From Tiliqua scincoides (taxonomy: Eukaryota; Chordata; Lepidosauria; Squamata; Scincidae), in contig NC_089829.1 of NCBI RefSeq assembly GCF_035046505.1, positions 8,001,156 through 8,065,155 of the forward strand: a stretch of DNA of 64,000 nucleotides. The letters are read 5' to 3'. Positions 10,985-22,335 of the stretch are shown here, one piece after another. Every line of letters begins with the position of its first letter. The first letter of the stretch is position 1. Below the pieces are notes generated by a model, which had not been told where the DNA came from, did not search any database, and worked only from the letters and a program-made list of their open reading frames with translations. The translations under genes and the position numbers were made by a program.

Positions 10985-11088
10985 TTAACCCATTTCTGCC
11001 CAGCCCACAGGCATACACTTTTGATCCCTGTTGCATATATACAATGTCTTCCGAGACTGAAGCCAATGAATGGGCAGAAATGGCTTAA
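10985..11088. mobile_element. piggyBac-like MITE with TTAA flanks
   Basis: TTAA at 10985-10988 and 11085-11088 bracket inverted ends CCCATTTCTGCCC and GGGCAGAAATGGC. Same family as 12601-12668, about 14257-14338, and 29567-29647. Confidence 0.75.
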
Positions 11089-11090
11089 AG

Positions 11091-11556
11091 CAGGGGTGTC
11101 CAAAGTTTTTGGCAGGAGGGCCACATCATCTCTCTGACACCGTGTCGGGGGCTGCGGAAAAAAAAAGAATTAATTTACATTTAAAATTTGAATACATTTA
11201 CATAAATATACATAAATGAATATATTAAAGATGAACTTATATGAATGAATGAAGGTCTTGCAATAGCTCAAGACCTATAAAAGGCCTTGCACAAAGCAAG
11301 GCTGGCCTTTCCTTTGCTGCCGCTACTGCATCACAGACATGAAACAGCAAGCAGTGGAGGGAGCCCTCATCCCACAGCTCACATGAGAGGTCAAACAGTT
11401 GTTCTCATGCTGATAGCAGTTGCATTGGGCCAGTGTGGGCTCCAACAAATCTCCGGAGGGCCAGAGGCTCATTGGAGACTGGGGGCTCCCTGAGGGCCAC
11501 ACTGAGAGGCCTCGAGGGCCGCATGTGGCCCCAGGGCCGGGGTTTGGGCACCCCTG
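11091..11556. mobile_element. hAT-type element with perfect TSD GCTTAAAG
   Basis: Ends CAGGGGTGTCCAAAG and TTTGGGCACCCCTG; GCTTAAAG at 11083-11090 and 11557-11564. The family members 17411-17966 and 28079-28511 share the GAGGGCCACATCATCTCTCT block. The empty site is in unit 2 of the local duplication (GGCTTAAAGGGACGG near 12663). Confidence 0.92.
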
Positions 11557-11690
11557 GCTTAAAGGGACAGTTTGCAGGCACTTTGTGACTGTAATAAAAG
11601 ACAGATCCCTCCCCCTTCTCCTCCCTTTGTAAACACTGCCTTAAGAGAAGAAGCTGGAAGGCACTCCAGAATTACTTTAACTCCTTAATG

Positions 11691-11968
11691 CAGTGGTTCT
11701 CACACATTTAGCACCAGGACCCACTTTTTAGAATGAGAATCTGTCAGGACCCACAGGAAGTGATGTCATGATCGGAAGTGACATCATCAAGCAGGAACAT
11801 TTTTTACAATCCTAAGCTGCAATCCTACCCATACTTACCCGGGAGTAAGTCCCATTTACTATAATTGTTAAAAGATTATACATAGAAGCTTGTTTAAAGT
11901 ACAGATCTGTAACATTTCCCCAAATGCAGTCACATACCAGGGTAGCATCAAGTCTAATATATTAAAAA
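11691..11968. mobile_element. Truncated hAT element (AGTGATGTCATGA family)
   Basis: Begins CAGTGGTTCTCACACATTTAG and follows the reverse of 29202-29564 and 35263-35627, but ends early after AATATATTAAAAAT with no second terminus. Confidence 0.7.
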
Positions 11969-12377
11969 TAAGGACTCAAATCCTACCCTGATATTTGCAG
12001 GGCTATCAGGGAATTTAAGAAGAAGAAGAAGAAAAAAAAAAAAGGCAGAGGACTAGTCTTTGTCCACTTCCTTGTATAAATTAACCCTCCTTCTTCTGCC
12101 ATGTTGCGGGTCACTCCTTATGGTGCAACAGGGGGAGCATTTCACTTTTGCTTTCAAGCTGCATCACTGTGTGGAAAGAGGTAGGTTCGAATCCTGAAAC
12201 TTTTCAAGCAGCTGCCCAGATGCAGGAACGAAAGGAGGTGATCTGGAGCTGAACTGAACAGTCTCCTGCAAATATTTACTGGACAAATATTAGACTTGGG
12301 GAGGGGGGAACAAGAGAGTCTCCAAAACATCCCTTGTTTACCTTCTTCTCAGTGCTATTGGCAGCTGTTCACAACAA

Positions 12378-12796
12378 CAACTTCCCTGGCCAGATGCTAT
12401 TTCACCATTTCTTGTCTCCTGGAATAATCCCAGCCCTTCAGGGATCATGAAGCCAAGAAGGGCAACTGTAGCCAAGTTGTTTTGTGGCTCATTCCAGCCA
12501 ATCAGGGATACACTTCTGCTCTCAGGCAGCAAAGCACTGGGAAATGGAGGCACATGGGAGGGGAAATAGCACTACATATGCGGCTGTACACAGTCTCCTC
12601 TTAACCCATTTCTGCCCAGCCCACAGGTCCCTGTTGCGTAGATGCAACATTGGGCAGAAATGGCTTAAAGGGACGGTTTTCAGGCACTTTGTGACTGTAA
12701 TAAAAGACAGTTCCCTCCCCCCTTCTCCTTCCTTTGCAAACACTGCCTTAAGAGAAGAAGCTGGAAGGCACTCAAAAGTTACTTTAACCCCTTAAA
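12378..12796. repeat. Local duplication, unit 2
   Basis: Counterpart of 10744-11690 without the hAT insertion. It contains its own copy of the TTAA-flanked MITE at 12601-12668. Confidence 0.75.
12601..12668. mobile_element. piggyBac-like MITE, 68 bp
   Basis: TTAA on both sides (12601-12604, 12665-12668) with CCCATTTCTGCCC and GGGCAGAAATGGC ends. The interior is partly palindromic (TTGCGTAGATGCAA). Confidence 0.75.
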
Positions 12797-13482
12797 GAAA
12801 GCACCCCTCTTAAAATCAAAGAGATATTGCAAGGGAATCCTTCCTTGCAAGCCTATTAATATCCCAGTGAAAGGGAGTGGAGGCTGGGCTGAATTTCTGC
12901 TGACAGCCTCACGAACATGTTCAGCATTTCCCTGGGAAGGACTCTGTTGGTGGGGAGTCCCTGAATTTGACTATGCAGGATCTTTTTTTTTTTTTTTTTT
13001 GCAAAACAAGCAGTATTGTGACCATCTCTCATACCAGTTTTTCCAGCTTTGCAAAGGCATGTCAGCATTTCCCCTCCATCTAGCTTGGGCCAAGCAAAAC
13101 GGCCAGCTGGTGCTTAATTGGCAGGTATTCCAGTTCACTCTTGGGGTGATTTTTTGTGGAACCACAAGGTTGTGTTCTGAGATGTGGTGCTGACACAAGG
13201 GGGGTTGCACGCCCTCTTACCGCTTTATCCTCCTGGTGAAGTGTCTTCAGCTGCATACTTGTTTGCAGGGAAAATAGCAGTCACTCTGACAAGTTTGTGC
13301 GTGCCCTGCGCATAGATGGGAAGCCTCAGAGGGATGCATGACTTGCTCTGGGTCCCTTCCGTCCAAAAGTTTTGAAGTTACCTTTGATTCCTTTTTCTCC
13401 TCCTCCACTCAACATCCCTGACTTTCTTTGTTTCCTCCAGTCCCTGAAAAATATTCGTCCATAAATACACATTTTGTAAGTA
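12797..13482. other. Intergenic, no feature recognised
   Basis: Unique-looking sequence with a T18 tract near 12982-12999. The small open frames on both strands have no recognisable domain. Confidence 0.5.
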
Positions 13483-13785
13483 CAGTCGTGCGCCACTTAA
13501 CGACGGGGATATGGTCTCCTATCCCTGTTGTTATGTGATCAGGTCATTAAGTGAACAGTCAGTCCAATCTATTGCCTTTGTTGTGTAAACAGATGCTCCC
13601 TGCCAGACACTAGCTGGCTGCACAGGCTACTGCAGATAGACCGCCTCTTCTTTGCATTAAGAGCCTCTATGTTGTGTAAACAGACACCCAGCTGCACGCT
13701 GTGGGAGACATTAAGAGCATCTTTATTGTGCTTTGACCGCCGTCATATATGCGGTCCACTGTTAAGCAAACGCGGCGCACACATG
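13483..13785. mobile_element. pogo/Tigger-like MITE with TA flanks
   Basis: Starts CAGTCGTGCGCCACTTAACG and ends with GTTAAGCAAACGCGGCGCAC plus ACATG, bordered by TA at 13481-13482 and 13786-13787. There is no transposase frame. Confidence 0.65.
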
Positions 13786-14256
13786 TATTAAAAAGTGTGC
13801 ATTTCTTATGCATCTGAATACATGCTTGGACAAAACATATGAATGCATTGATGCCATGCACATGGATGTACCTTGTGAAATCTGATCCTGAGGGAAGTGG
13901 GAGAGGTCTGGAATGCATGTTCTGTCATGAAAGTTTGCAACACAAATTTGTCAACCTCTCCATTGTGCAAGGGTGTTGGGACGGTGCTGCACCTCTGTGC
14001 TCGGTTCACAAACATATACTCCACCATGCCCTACTAGAGCTTTGTTTTTATCTTTCTTTTCATTTAGCTTCAAACTCATTTTAATTCATGCTTTAAAATT
14101 CTCTGTTCTTTAAAAAGAAAGGAAATACTGCAGTTCTACTAATAGTTCTGTCTCCTTGTAGTAACCATTTTAATTACCCATAAAGTCTCAGGAGGCAAAA
14201 TTATCGCAGGGTAGATTCTTGGATTCCACAGAAGGGTCTTTTACAACAGGCCGACT

Positions 14257-14338
14257 CTTCAACCCATTTTTGCCCGGCCCAGAAGTGTCCACATTTGGTC
14301 CCTGTTGCGTTTATGCAACGTTGGGCAGAAATAGCTTA
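14257..14338. mobile_element. piggyBac-like MITE, degenerate
   Basis: Internal match to the family (TTGGTCCCTGTTGCGTTTAT, GTTGGGCAGAAATAG). The terminal TTAA sites are mutated. Confidence 0.6.
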
Positions 14339-14954
14339 GGGAGTGTGGTTTTTGGGGAAGCCCCATCCATCCTTTGACTGGACATAATACTTTGCATTGA
14401 TTTGCCATGCAAATCACTTAGTGACTGCTTAAAAGGGAGATATAAATAGCTTGAGTTGTCATCGTCATGTCATGAAGCTGAGAGTGGTGGCCTGAACTAC
14501 CCCAGAGATGACCTCATCAGGGTCTGTCTCTAACTTGGTCTAGGCACTACATCTTTGGTTTAACCAACCCCGTTTTCGCCTCCTTCTCAGGGACCTAAGA
14601 GAGGGATTAAAATGCCAGGGGAAGGAGTCAGACTCATGAGGTTGGGCTGTTGCCTGGCAGACAAAAACCGTTAGCTCCCTCATGTCCCCATTAAGCACCA
14701 CAAATGAGCTATCAGTAGTCAGGATGTCTCCTGACCCATTAAGTGTCACTAAACCCCGCCCTCCACTATCATGCTCCACCTCCTCCATCAGGCTCCTCCC
14801 TTTAGACCCTCAGATCCTAAATATTCTCAGGAGGCCTGCTTGCCTTTAGATCTTTTCATTTCATTAATCATTTGTATGAATTATTATTATTATTCCAAAC
14901 TACATGAGACCCAGTTGTTAACTGGTGGTAAGCAATTGATAAAAGTCTCTACCT
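14339..14954. other. Intergenic, no feature recognised
   Basis: No domain, RNA gene or familiar repeat seen apart from a short (TTA)n tract near 14880-14893. Confidence 0.45.
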
Positions 14955-15237
14955 GAAACTTAAGTATCAACTAGGTATTGGTGCAGTATGTACGAGGTTC
15001 CTAACAGTGCCGCTTTTTGGAGATCTGATGGTGTTATTTCATTAAACTGCAGTTTGAAGTAATTCTCACAACTGCTTGAGATTGTTCCGAGTCCCCGATG
15101 ACAATGGGGATCACTTTGGTATGTTTTGTCCACAGTCGTGGGATTTCAATGGTCAGGTCTTGGTAATTTGTCATTTTTTCTAGTTCTCTTTCATCAACTC
15201 TGGCATCTCCAGGAATTGCAATATCAACTAGTCATAA
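14955..15237 (-). mobile_element. R4-like LINE fragment, C-terminal end (antisense)
   Basis: On the minus strand it reads VDIAIPGDARVDERELEK, then IPRLWTKHTKVIPIVIGD, then after a frame break SDLQKAALLGTSYIL and a stop. These phrases are typical of the C-terminal domain of R4/Dong-type LINEs. It is separated from its upstream part (16812-17190) by CR1 insertions. Confidence 0.65.
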
Positions 15238-16478
15238 GAACATAAGAACAGCCCCACTGGATCAGGCCATAGGCCCATCTAGTCCAGCTTCCTGTATCTC
15301 ACAGCGGCCCACCAAATGCCCCAGGGAGCACACCAGATAACAAGAGACCTCATCCTGGTGCCCTCCCCTGCATCTGGCATTCTGACATAACCCATTTCTA
15401 AAATCAGGAGGTTGCGCATACACATCATGGCTTGTACCCCATAATGGATTTTTCCTCCAGAAACTTGTCCAATCCCCTTTTAAAGGTGTCTAGGCTAGAC
15501 GCCAGCACCACATCCTGTGGCAAGGAGTTCCACAGACTGACCACACACTGAGTAAAGAAATATTTTCTTTTGTCTGTCCTAACCCGCCCAACACTCAATT
15601 TTAGCGGATGTCCCCTGGTTCTGGTATTATGTGAGAGTGTAAAGAGCATCTCCCTATCCACTCTGTCCATCCCCTGCATAATTTTGTATGTCTCAATCAT
15701 GTCCCCCCTCAGGCGCCTTTTTTCTAGGCTGAAGAGGCCCAAACGCCGTAGCCTTTCCTCATAAGGAAGGTGCCCCAGCCCCGTAATCATCTTAGTCGCT
15801 CTCTTTTGCACCTTTTCCATTTCCACTATGTCTTTTTTGAGATGCGGCGACCAGAACTGGACACAATACTCCAGGTGTGGCCTGACCATCGATTTGTACA
15901 ACAGCATTATAATACTAGCCATTTTGTTCTCAATACCCTTCCTAATGATCCCAAGCATAGAATTGGCCTTCTTCACTGCCGCCGCACATTGGGTCGACAC
16001 TTTCATTGACCTGTCCACCACCACCCCAAGATCTCTCTCCTGATCTGTCACAGACAGCTCAGAACCAATCAGCCTATATCTAAAGTTTTGATTTTTTGCC
16101 CCAATGTGCATGACTTTACACTTACTGACATTGAAGCGCATCTGCCATTTTGCTGCCCATTCTGCCAGTCTGGAGAGATCCTTCTGGAGCTCCTCACAAT
16201 CACTACTGGTCACCACTCGGAAAAGTTTGGTGTCGTCTGCAAACTTTGCCACCTCACTGCTCAACCCTGTCTCCAGGTCATTTATGAAGAGGTTGAAAAG
16301 CACCGATCCCAGGACAGATCCTTGGGGCACACCGCTTTTCACCTCTCTCCATTGTGAAAATTGCCCATTGACACCCACTCTCTGCTTCCTGGCTTCCAAC
16401 CAGTTCTCAATCCACGAGAGGACCTGTCCTCTAATTCCCTGACTGTGGAGTTTTTTCAGTAGCCTTTGGTGAGGGTGA
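15238..16478 (-). mobile_element. CR1-clade LINE, 5'-truncated, long RT frame
   Basis: Antisense element. An open frame at 15425-16399 (324 aa) covers the reverse transcriptase palm and C-terminus: GVPQGSVLGSVLFNLFINDL, the catalytic FADDTKLF motif (FADD in place of YADD), and the tail [10 protein letters not shown]...FLEEKSIMGYKP. The 3' end has the family tail (TTCTTATG units, seen as CATAAGAA). No EN domain, so it is truncated. Confidence 0.9.
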
Positions 16479-16811
16479 ACATAAGAACAGCTCCGCTGGA
16501 TCAGGCCAAAGGCCCATCTAGTCCAGCTTCCTGTATCTCACAGTGGCCCACCAAATACTTCAGGGAGCACGCAAGACAACAGACACAACCTGCATCCTGG
16601 TGCCCTCCCCTGCATCTGGCAAACGGAGGCAGCTTGCCTCTAAGACCAAGAGCTTACACATACATACATACTATGACTTGTAACCCACGATGAACTTTTC
16701 CTCCAGAAATTTGACCAATCTCCTCTTAAAGGCATCTAGGCAAGATGCTATCACTACTTCCTGTGGCAAGGAGTTCCACAGACTAGTTAATTACATATTG
16801 GGTAAAGAAAT
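16477..16811 (-). mobile_element. Second CR1 3' fragment, directly abutting the first
   Basis: A new 3' end (GAACATAAGAACAGC) starts where the first element stops. It runs to the GGAGTTCCACAGAC region with about 20 changes from its neighbour. Same orientation. Confidence 0.85.
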
Positions 16812-17190
16812 GATGTTTTGATTTTCTGTTATCGTTATATCAGGTGTATTACGTTAAGGGATCTGTCTATTTGAATTTTAAAGTCCCACAGGATCTTGAC
16901 TTGTTCATTCTCCAACACCTTCTCCGTCTTGTGGCTGGCAAATTAAATTTTTTACGTAATGACTAGTGGATTAATTCTGCAACTCTGTTGTGTCTGATTT
17001 TGTAATCTGTCTCTGCAATCTTACTGCAATCGCATGTCAGAGAGACACAGTCTCATCTTTTTCCTGGCAAAGTCTGCACTTGGGGTTTTCACCTATTTTT
17101 AGAATTTTAACCTTCATAACATTTGTTTGCAGTGCCTGTTCTTGTGTGGCAAAAATCAGACCTTCAGTTTCTTTCTTGATTATTAATTAA
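16812..17190 (-). mobile_element. R4-like LINE fragment, upstream part (antisense)
   Basis: The minus strand reads GLIFATQEQALQTNVMKVK and a zinc-finger-like CRLCQEKDETVSLTC, the segment upstream of the IPGD/IPIVIG domain in R4-type LINEs. It is in the same orientation as 14955-15237. Confidence 0.65.
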
Positions 17191-17410
17191 TAATTATAAT
17201 AATTAAGAAGAAGAAGACCAGCAATTAACCAATATCCAAAAGAAAATCAATAACAGAGGTTTATAAACTGCTATTCCTCAAATGGGAAGTCTATTGGAGG
17301 AAGTATATCTTCTTGTGGACAGCCAGGTAGGCTGTGGTTCCTGGTGCAGACCCAAAGGATAAATGCTTGGAAGGCAGTGTGATCGAATGTCCACTCCTCA
17401 TACAATAGAA

Positions 17411-17966
17411 CAGGGGTAGGCAAACATTTTGGCAGGAGGGCCACATCATCTCTCTGACACTGTGTTGGGGACCAGGGGAAAAAAAAAAGAATCAATTTAC
17501 ATTTCAAATTTGAATAAATTAACATAAATGAATACATTAGAGATGGAACTTATATGAACAAATGAATGAATTTTACTGAGGTTATTTATAATACACATGA
17601 GAACTATAATACAGGCATGTAGAACCACGTGAGAACTATGAACTGCTTGCCACACACCTCTTGCACAGTGAAAACATACAGACCAAGCCAGAAACACATG
17701 GAGACATAAGTTGTTCAGAGGCAATTGGGGTGGGTGGGTTAAAATAATGCTCAGGGAAGAGCAGAAAATACATGGAGACTATAAAAGGCCTTGCTCTAAC
17801 TTGGCCCACAGCTCGTGTCTGGTGGTTGCGACTAGTAACTGCAGGCTAGTGTGGGCTCCAACAGTCTCCTATGGGCCAGAGGCTCACTGGAGACTGGGGG
17901 CTTCCTGCAGGCCGAATTCAGGGTACCCGAGGGCTGTAAATTCGGGCCAGGTTCTGCCCACCCCTG
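17411..17966. mobile_element. hAT-type element (GAGGGCCACATCATC family)
   Basis: Ends CAGGGGTAGGCAAAC and CTGCCCACCCCTG, flanked by CAATAGAA and GTATAGAA (6 of 8 match). Contains the family ATTTACATTT...TTTGAATAAATT block. Confidence 0.8.
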
Positions 17967-18616
17967 GTATAGAAAACAGAGACTCTACCAAAGCCCTCAT
18001 GGGCTCAAGGCAATGAGCTCTCTCACCAGGTAACACAAAACCTTCACGAGGCCTCTGCCCTGAACTTTAAGCTAAATGTTCTCCCACAAGGCTTTACAGT
18101 TCAGCACCAACTGCGACAGAGAAATTCCCCTCAGCAACACACCAAAAGTGGCCTGTCAAAATGATGGCGTCCTGGTGAAGAAGCGACTGGAAGCCAGAAC
18201 ATGAAACCAAGCTGGGCTGTGTCAGGAAACCGAACCAGGGGGCTGCCTGCTCTCGCTTGCTCATTCTCGTCCTGTGGGATGTTGAGAAATGGAGAATTTC
18301 CCAGACACCTGTCAAGGCTTGAATGCGTGTTTGAACCACATAGTCATTACCACACTCAACTGCAATGCTGGGAGGATTTGGGGGATGGGGGGGCTACTCA
18401 TTCTCGAGAGGAAATGGCTAAGTGACTCTGTTTCCCTTCCAGGGTGTGGGAACTTGGTTGGAATCTGCCTCAGAGACCAAAATGGGCTACAGGGAAAGCA
18501 CTGGGGATGCCCAGGGTTTAGACTGACTCAGGAACACAGAGCTTTGGTAGAGCACCAGAGTTAGGCAAAAGCTTTCATGAGAGCTTCCAAGGTCAACTGT
18601 TCACTAGCAACCAAAA
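17967..18616. other. Intergenic, no feature recognised
   Basis: Unique-looking sequence. Small frames only, none with a recognisable domain. Confidence 0.45.
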
Positions 18617-18755
18617 ATGGTTGGCAACCTTCAGTCTCGAAAGACTATAATAGAAGCTTACAGCACCTGGTATTCCCAGGCAGTCTCCCATCCAAGTGCT
18701 AACCAGGCCTGACCCTGCTTAGCTTCTGAGATCAGATGAGATCATCTACATGGAA
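18617..18755 (-). mobile_element. 5S rRNA-derived SINE, antisense
   Basis: Contains the complement of the 3' two-thirds of 5S rRNA (GTCTCCCATCCAAGTGCTAA, CCTGACCCTGCTTAGCTTC) next to the leader GGCAACCTTCAGTCTCGAAA common to all copies here. Confidence 0.88.
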
Positions 18756-19906
18756 AAGAGCCAGGAAACACCACTAGTTCCTGAAGCTAGCCCAGCCCTA
18801 ATCTGAACTATGCATCCAGGCTTGTTCCTTCCTGTTCCATGTAGCCACTTCCTTTAAGTGGAAAGCCCCAGGTGGCCAGGCAGACACTGCTGGTTCTGAA
18901 GCTCAGTTTGGGTTCACTGTCACCATTGGTCCTGGGTAGGTTTGCCAGATGTGACCAAAGTCAGGGCCGGCCCATCCATGAGGCCAACTGAAGCAATTGG
19001 CTCAGGCAACAGATTGGGTGGGAGGGTCACCCATCTCTGCCTGCCTGTTTGGCTCCACTGCTTTACTTTCTCCTTTCACTCCCTGGGTTGGAAAAGGAAG
19101 TGGGAGAAGAGAGGAAGATGGCATGTGTAGGTCAGGAGAGTGAGGAACTGGAGATTGGAAGGTGGGAGCAGTAGAGGTCAACAGATCATTGGGTAAAGGG
19201 GGACAGGATTTGGAAGGCTGCCTCAAGTGTCACAAAGACTTCGGCCAGTCCTAACCAAAGCTAGTTCTGAAGATTTGTTCTCTCACATGATGTAATGATG
19301 GAAATTTCTGGAGGACCTGCTCAAACCTTCAGGCTTGCTTTCACCTGGAGACTGATGCTGATTTCTGGAGACACCAGGTCAATCCTGGCAGATTTGCAAC
19401 CTGGGAGTGTTGGAGGAAGACTCAAATCTAGGGCAGAGGCCTAGCTGGGCTGGCTAAGTTTGCAATCCTATCCACACTTACCTGGGAGTGAACCCCATTG
19501 ACTATAATGGGACTTACTTCTGAGTAGACATGCTTAGGCTTGAGCTCTGTTATGCTTTTTATGTTCTCCTTTTATGTTACTAATTAATGTTCTGCTTTTA
19601 TGTTGTTCTTGTTAATGACGATGTTTCCTCAATTTTGTGTGTTACTGTATTTTATGCTGGATGATTGTCCTCAGCCTTGGAAGCCTTGTTTGCAAACAGA
19701 GAGCTGGGATGTCCACCTTTTGAAGGAATAAATAAGGCTAGCCAGGTTCAGAGTTCATCAAAAAGTTGACCACAAAGGAATGTAAGCGAAAGAAAAACAT
19801 TTAGCTTTGTTCTGCAAGTCCATTCACTTTCAGTTTTATTCCTTGTCATGGCTACACCCATCCCACCCCATGGAAACTGGGCAAAGAGGCACCTTAATTT
19901 TTTGTA
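18756..19906. other. Intergenic, with SINE-tail module at 19462-19545
   Basis: 19462-19545 carries the TTACCTGGGAGTGAACCCCA...TGGGACTTACTTCTGAGTAG module also present at 8625-8700, 11813-11880, 31139-31230, 40420-40490 and 56565-56660. No gene seen. Confidence 0.5.
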
Positions 19907-20581
19907 TGGGCATGCCCTGGTAACCGCGGATCCTGTATCCGTGGTTTCACTTAACCGTGGATGCAGGAACCCCATGCGGGGCCCCTGTGGGATTCAAACT
20001 TGCCAGGGGAAAGGGGCGAAATTCTGGCTTAAACTGGTCACTACGCAGCTCGCAGCGACCTTCAGGCTGCCTGCTCGCAGTCTGATCTCTTCTCAATAAC
20101 TAGCTGGAGGTTAACAGCAAGTGGAACTGAACTGCTTCCACTTAACCTCTGGCTAGCTTTTCCCCCCCTTAACGGGCCTTCTCCTTCAAGGAAGTTTTTG
20201 GCTGGGGTAAGTTCATAATCGACCTAATGGGCTTGGGTGGGGGGAGTGGGTGCTCCACACACCCCCCCCGCGAGCCCAGTAGGTCCTTTAAGCTTTAACC
20301 CAGACAAAACGTTTTTTAAAGCAGAAGATCCTAGCGAAAAAGCTAACTGGAAGCAGGTAAGGTCTGCTTGCTGTTAACCTCCAGGTAGTCATTGAGAACA
20401 GACCAGGCTGCCAGCAAGCAAGTTCATAGTGACCAGTGCAAGAATTTTGCCCCTTCCCCCCAGTAAGTTTGAATTGCATGGAGGGGGGGGCACACTGTAG
20501 GTGTCTACGGTATGCAGAGTTTCAAGTATCTGCGCGGGGTGGGGTCTGGAAGGGAACTCCGCAGATACCAGGGCACACCCC
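19907..20581. mobile_element. pogo/Tigger-like foldback MITE with TA flanks
   Basis: TA at 19905-19906 and 20582-20583. The ends TGCCCTGGTAACCGCGGATC and CCGCAGATACCAGGGCAC are inverted. Inside, the 19985-20160 arm (ACTGGTCACTACGCAG, CTGGAGGTTAACAGCAAG) recurs inverted at 20350-20460. Confidence 0.7.
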
Positions 20582-21879
20582 TATTTATTTGAAAAATTTA
20601 TACCCCGCCTTTCCCATGCCAAAGGATGTCCAAGGAGGCTTACAAAGTAAATAGTGAATCTCTCATCTTGAGCAGGGAGAGAGTGAGCGTCCCTTAGCTT
20701 CTGAGTCCAGGGCCAAGGGGTTGAAACGACAGGGAAGTAGCTTTAGGCTAGACAGGAGGAAGAATGTCTTCACTTCTGCCTCTTGCAATTGTGGGATCTC
20801 CCACATTGGTGATTGACACGCAAAGGCTGGACAGCCGCTTCTCGGGGATGGTTTATCAGTTTCCTGCACCGACTAGATGGCCTCTGAAGTGCTCACCCCA
20901 ATTCTAACATCCCAGTCATTTCAGCACAGCCTTTTACCAAAGGCTGTTGGCTGATATTGCTTGGTATCTTTGTCCTTCTGGGATTCTCAGGCTTTTGGAT
21001 GCGGCCAATTGAGCAACCAAGGAAAAAATTAGCATTGGAGGGTGGTTTGCGATAGGGATGAGCTAGAGGGGATGTGCTCCTGCCAGAGTTAGAGAACAAT
21101 ATGGAAACCAAGTTGCCAAGAAGACCACCCATCCCCAGGGGGATTCCAGTTTAATCAGTGAAGAGGGCAAGTTCTCATGTGATGTGAGAATCCCTTCTCA
21201 GGTATGTGTGGCTAGCAGCACTATATTTAAAGGGGTGTAAGTGTGTAATCAAGGAGACAGCTGTCAGTGAAGGAGCCAGCAAAGAGGAGGATCAGGAACA
21301 TGGGGGTGGAGATCTCCATTTGTGAGGCTGGGGGGCTGAGCAAGGGAGCCCCCTGAAAATCCACCTATTTGATTTTCCTTTTCTTTTTCGCTGTGTGATC
21401 TGCATCGTGTGTTTTTTTGTTGGACAAAAGAAAGCTGGACATAGATGTTGTTCAGTAGAGTAGAAAATAAATAGCACCATTCATTTGTGCATCCATTTTA
21501 ATGAATACAGAGGAGTGTAACCACCACCACCACTCCCTTGAGAAATTTCGCTTGAATTTCTTGGAAGTCCCTTGGCTGAGCTTGAAACTGACCAGATGTT
21601 TCTCCTTAAAAGGAATTTGTGTTGCATTGCTTCAAATGAATGTTCAGCGTCAACCTGACACACGCCCCAGTGTCATTGCAGAGAACCAGTCCGCACTGCC
21701 TCACATCTCAAGAACAGCTGAGATGAGTGGCGCAAGAAAGATGCATGACCGGTCACATGGCAATGAACTAAATGCATGCTCTTGAGTCAGGAGGTTTTTC
21801 TGAGATTGTTTGCAACTCAACTCTGATCCATTTTTTAAAGCCATTGATGGGGTGGGGATTGACCAGAGCTGGGGGAGGG
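20582..21879. other. Intergenic, few repeats
   Basis: 20583-20655 is an antisense L2/SINE-tail fragment (TTATACCCCGCCTTTCCCAT). The rest shows no recognised gene or repeat. Confidence 0.45.
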
Positions 21880-22335
21880 TTTGGGGATGGGATAGGGAGG
21901 ATCTTGGTGGCAGCCATGCACAGGGGCAAGCCTTCTCTGTAGTGGCACCACAATGATAGAATTCTCTTCCAGGGAAACTGAGAACTACTCCCCTCCTCAT
22001 GGCTTTTTGGTAAGGGCTCAAAGCATTCCTGTTTTGTCTGGCGTTTGGTTGCTGTGTGGATGTCAGCCCTCTGGGCCTCTGAAATATGGCTGTGACTTGA
22101 CTGCTTCCTTGGTCTAATTTGTTCCCCATTGACCCAATGAAATCTGTTAGATATCTGTTTGGGTTTACGTTTTAAAATGTAATATTAAAAATTAATGTTT
22201 TAATGCCTTGTTTGATGTTGTTACCTGTTGTGATACTTTGTACTTTATTATAAAGCTTCATAAGCCACCTTAGGCATTTGCTTCAGCATGGGAAAAATAG
22301 GATATGAATAACTAAACAAACAAACAAATAAAGTT
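21880..22335 (+). mobile_element. LINE-like 3' fragment
   Basis: Decayed copy of a common reptile repeat. CTTCTCTGTAGTGGCACCAC corresponds to an AFSVVAP-type end of a LINE frame. The tail runs through TAAGCCACCTTAGGCATTTG and an ATATGAATAA(A/C)n end. Confidence 0.5.

Larger units (their letters stand above)
10744..11690. repeat. Local duplication, unit 1
   Basis: Aligns with 12378-12796 through AATCAGGGATACACTTCTGC, the piggyBac-like MITE and GGCACTTTGTGACTGTAATA, apart from the hAT insertion 11091-11556. Confidence 0.75.

Noticed and set aside
15425-16399. 324-aa minus-strand frame as a host gene
   Set aside because: It is the reverse transcriptase of a CR1-clade LINE (FADD motif, family 3' tail).
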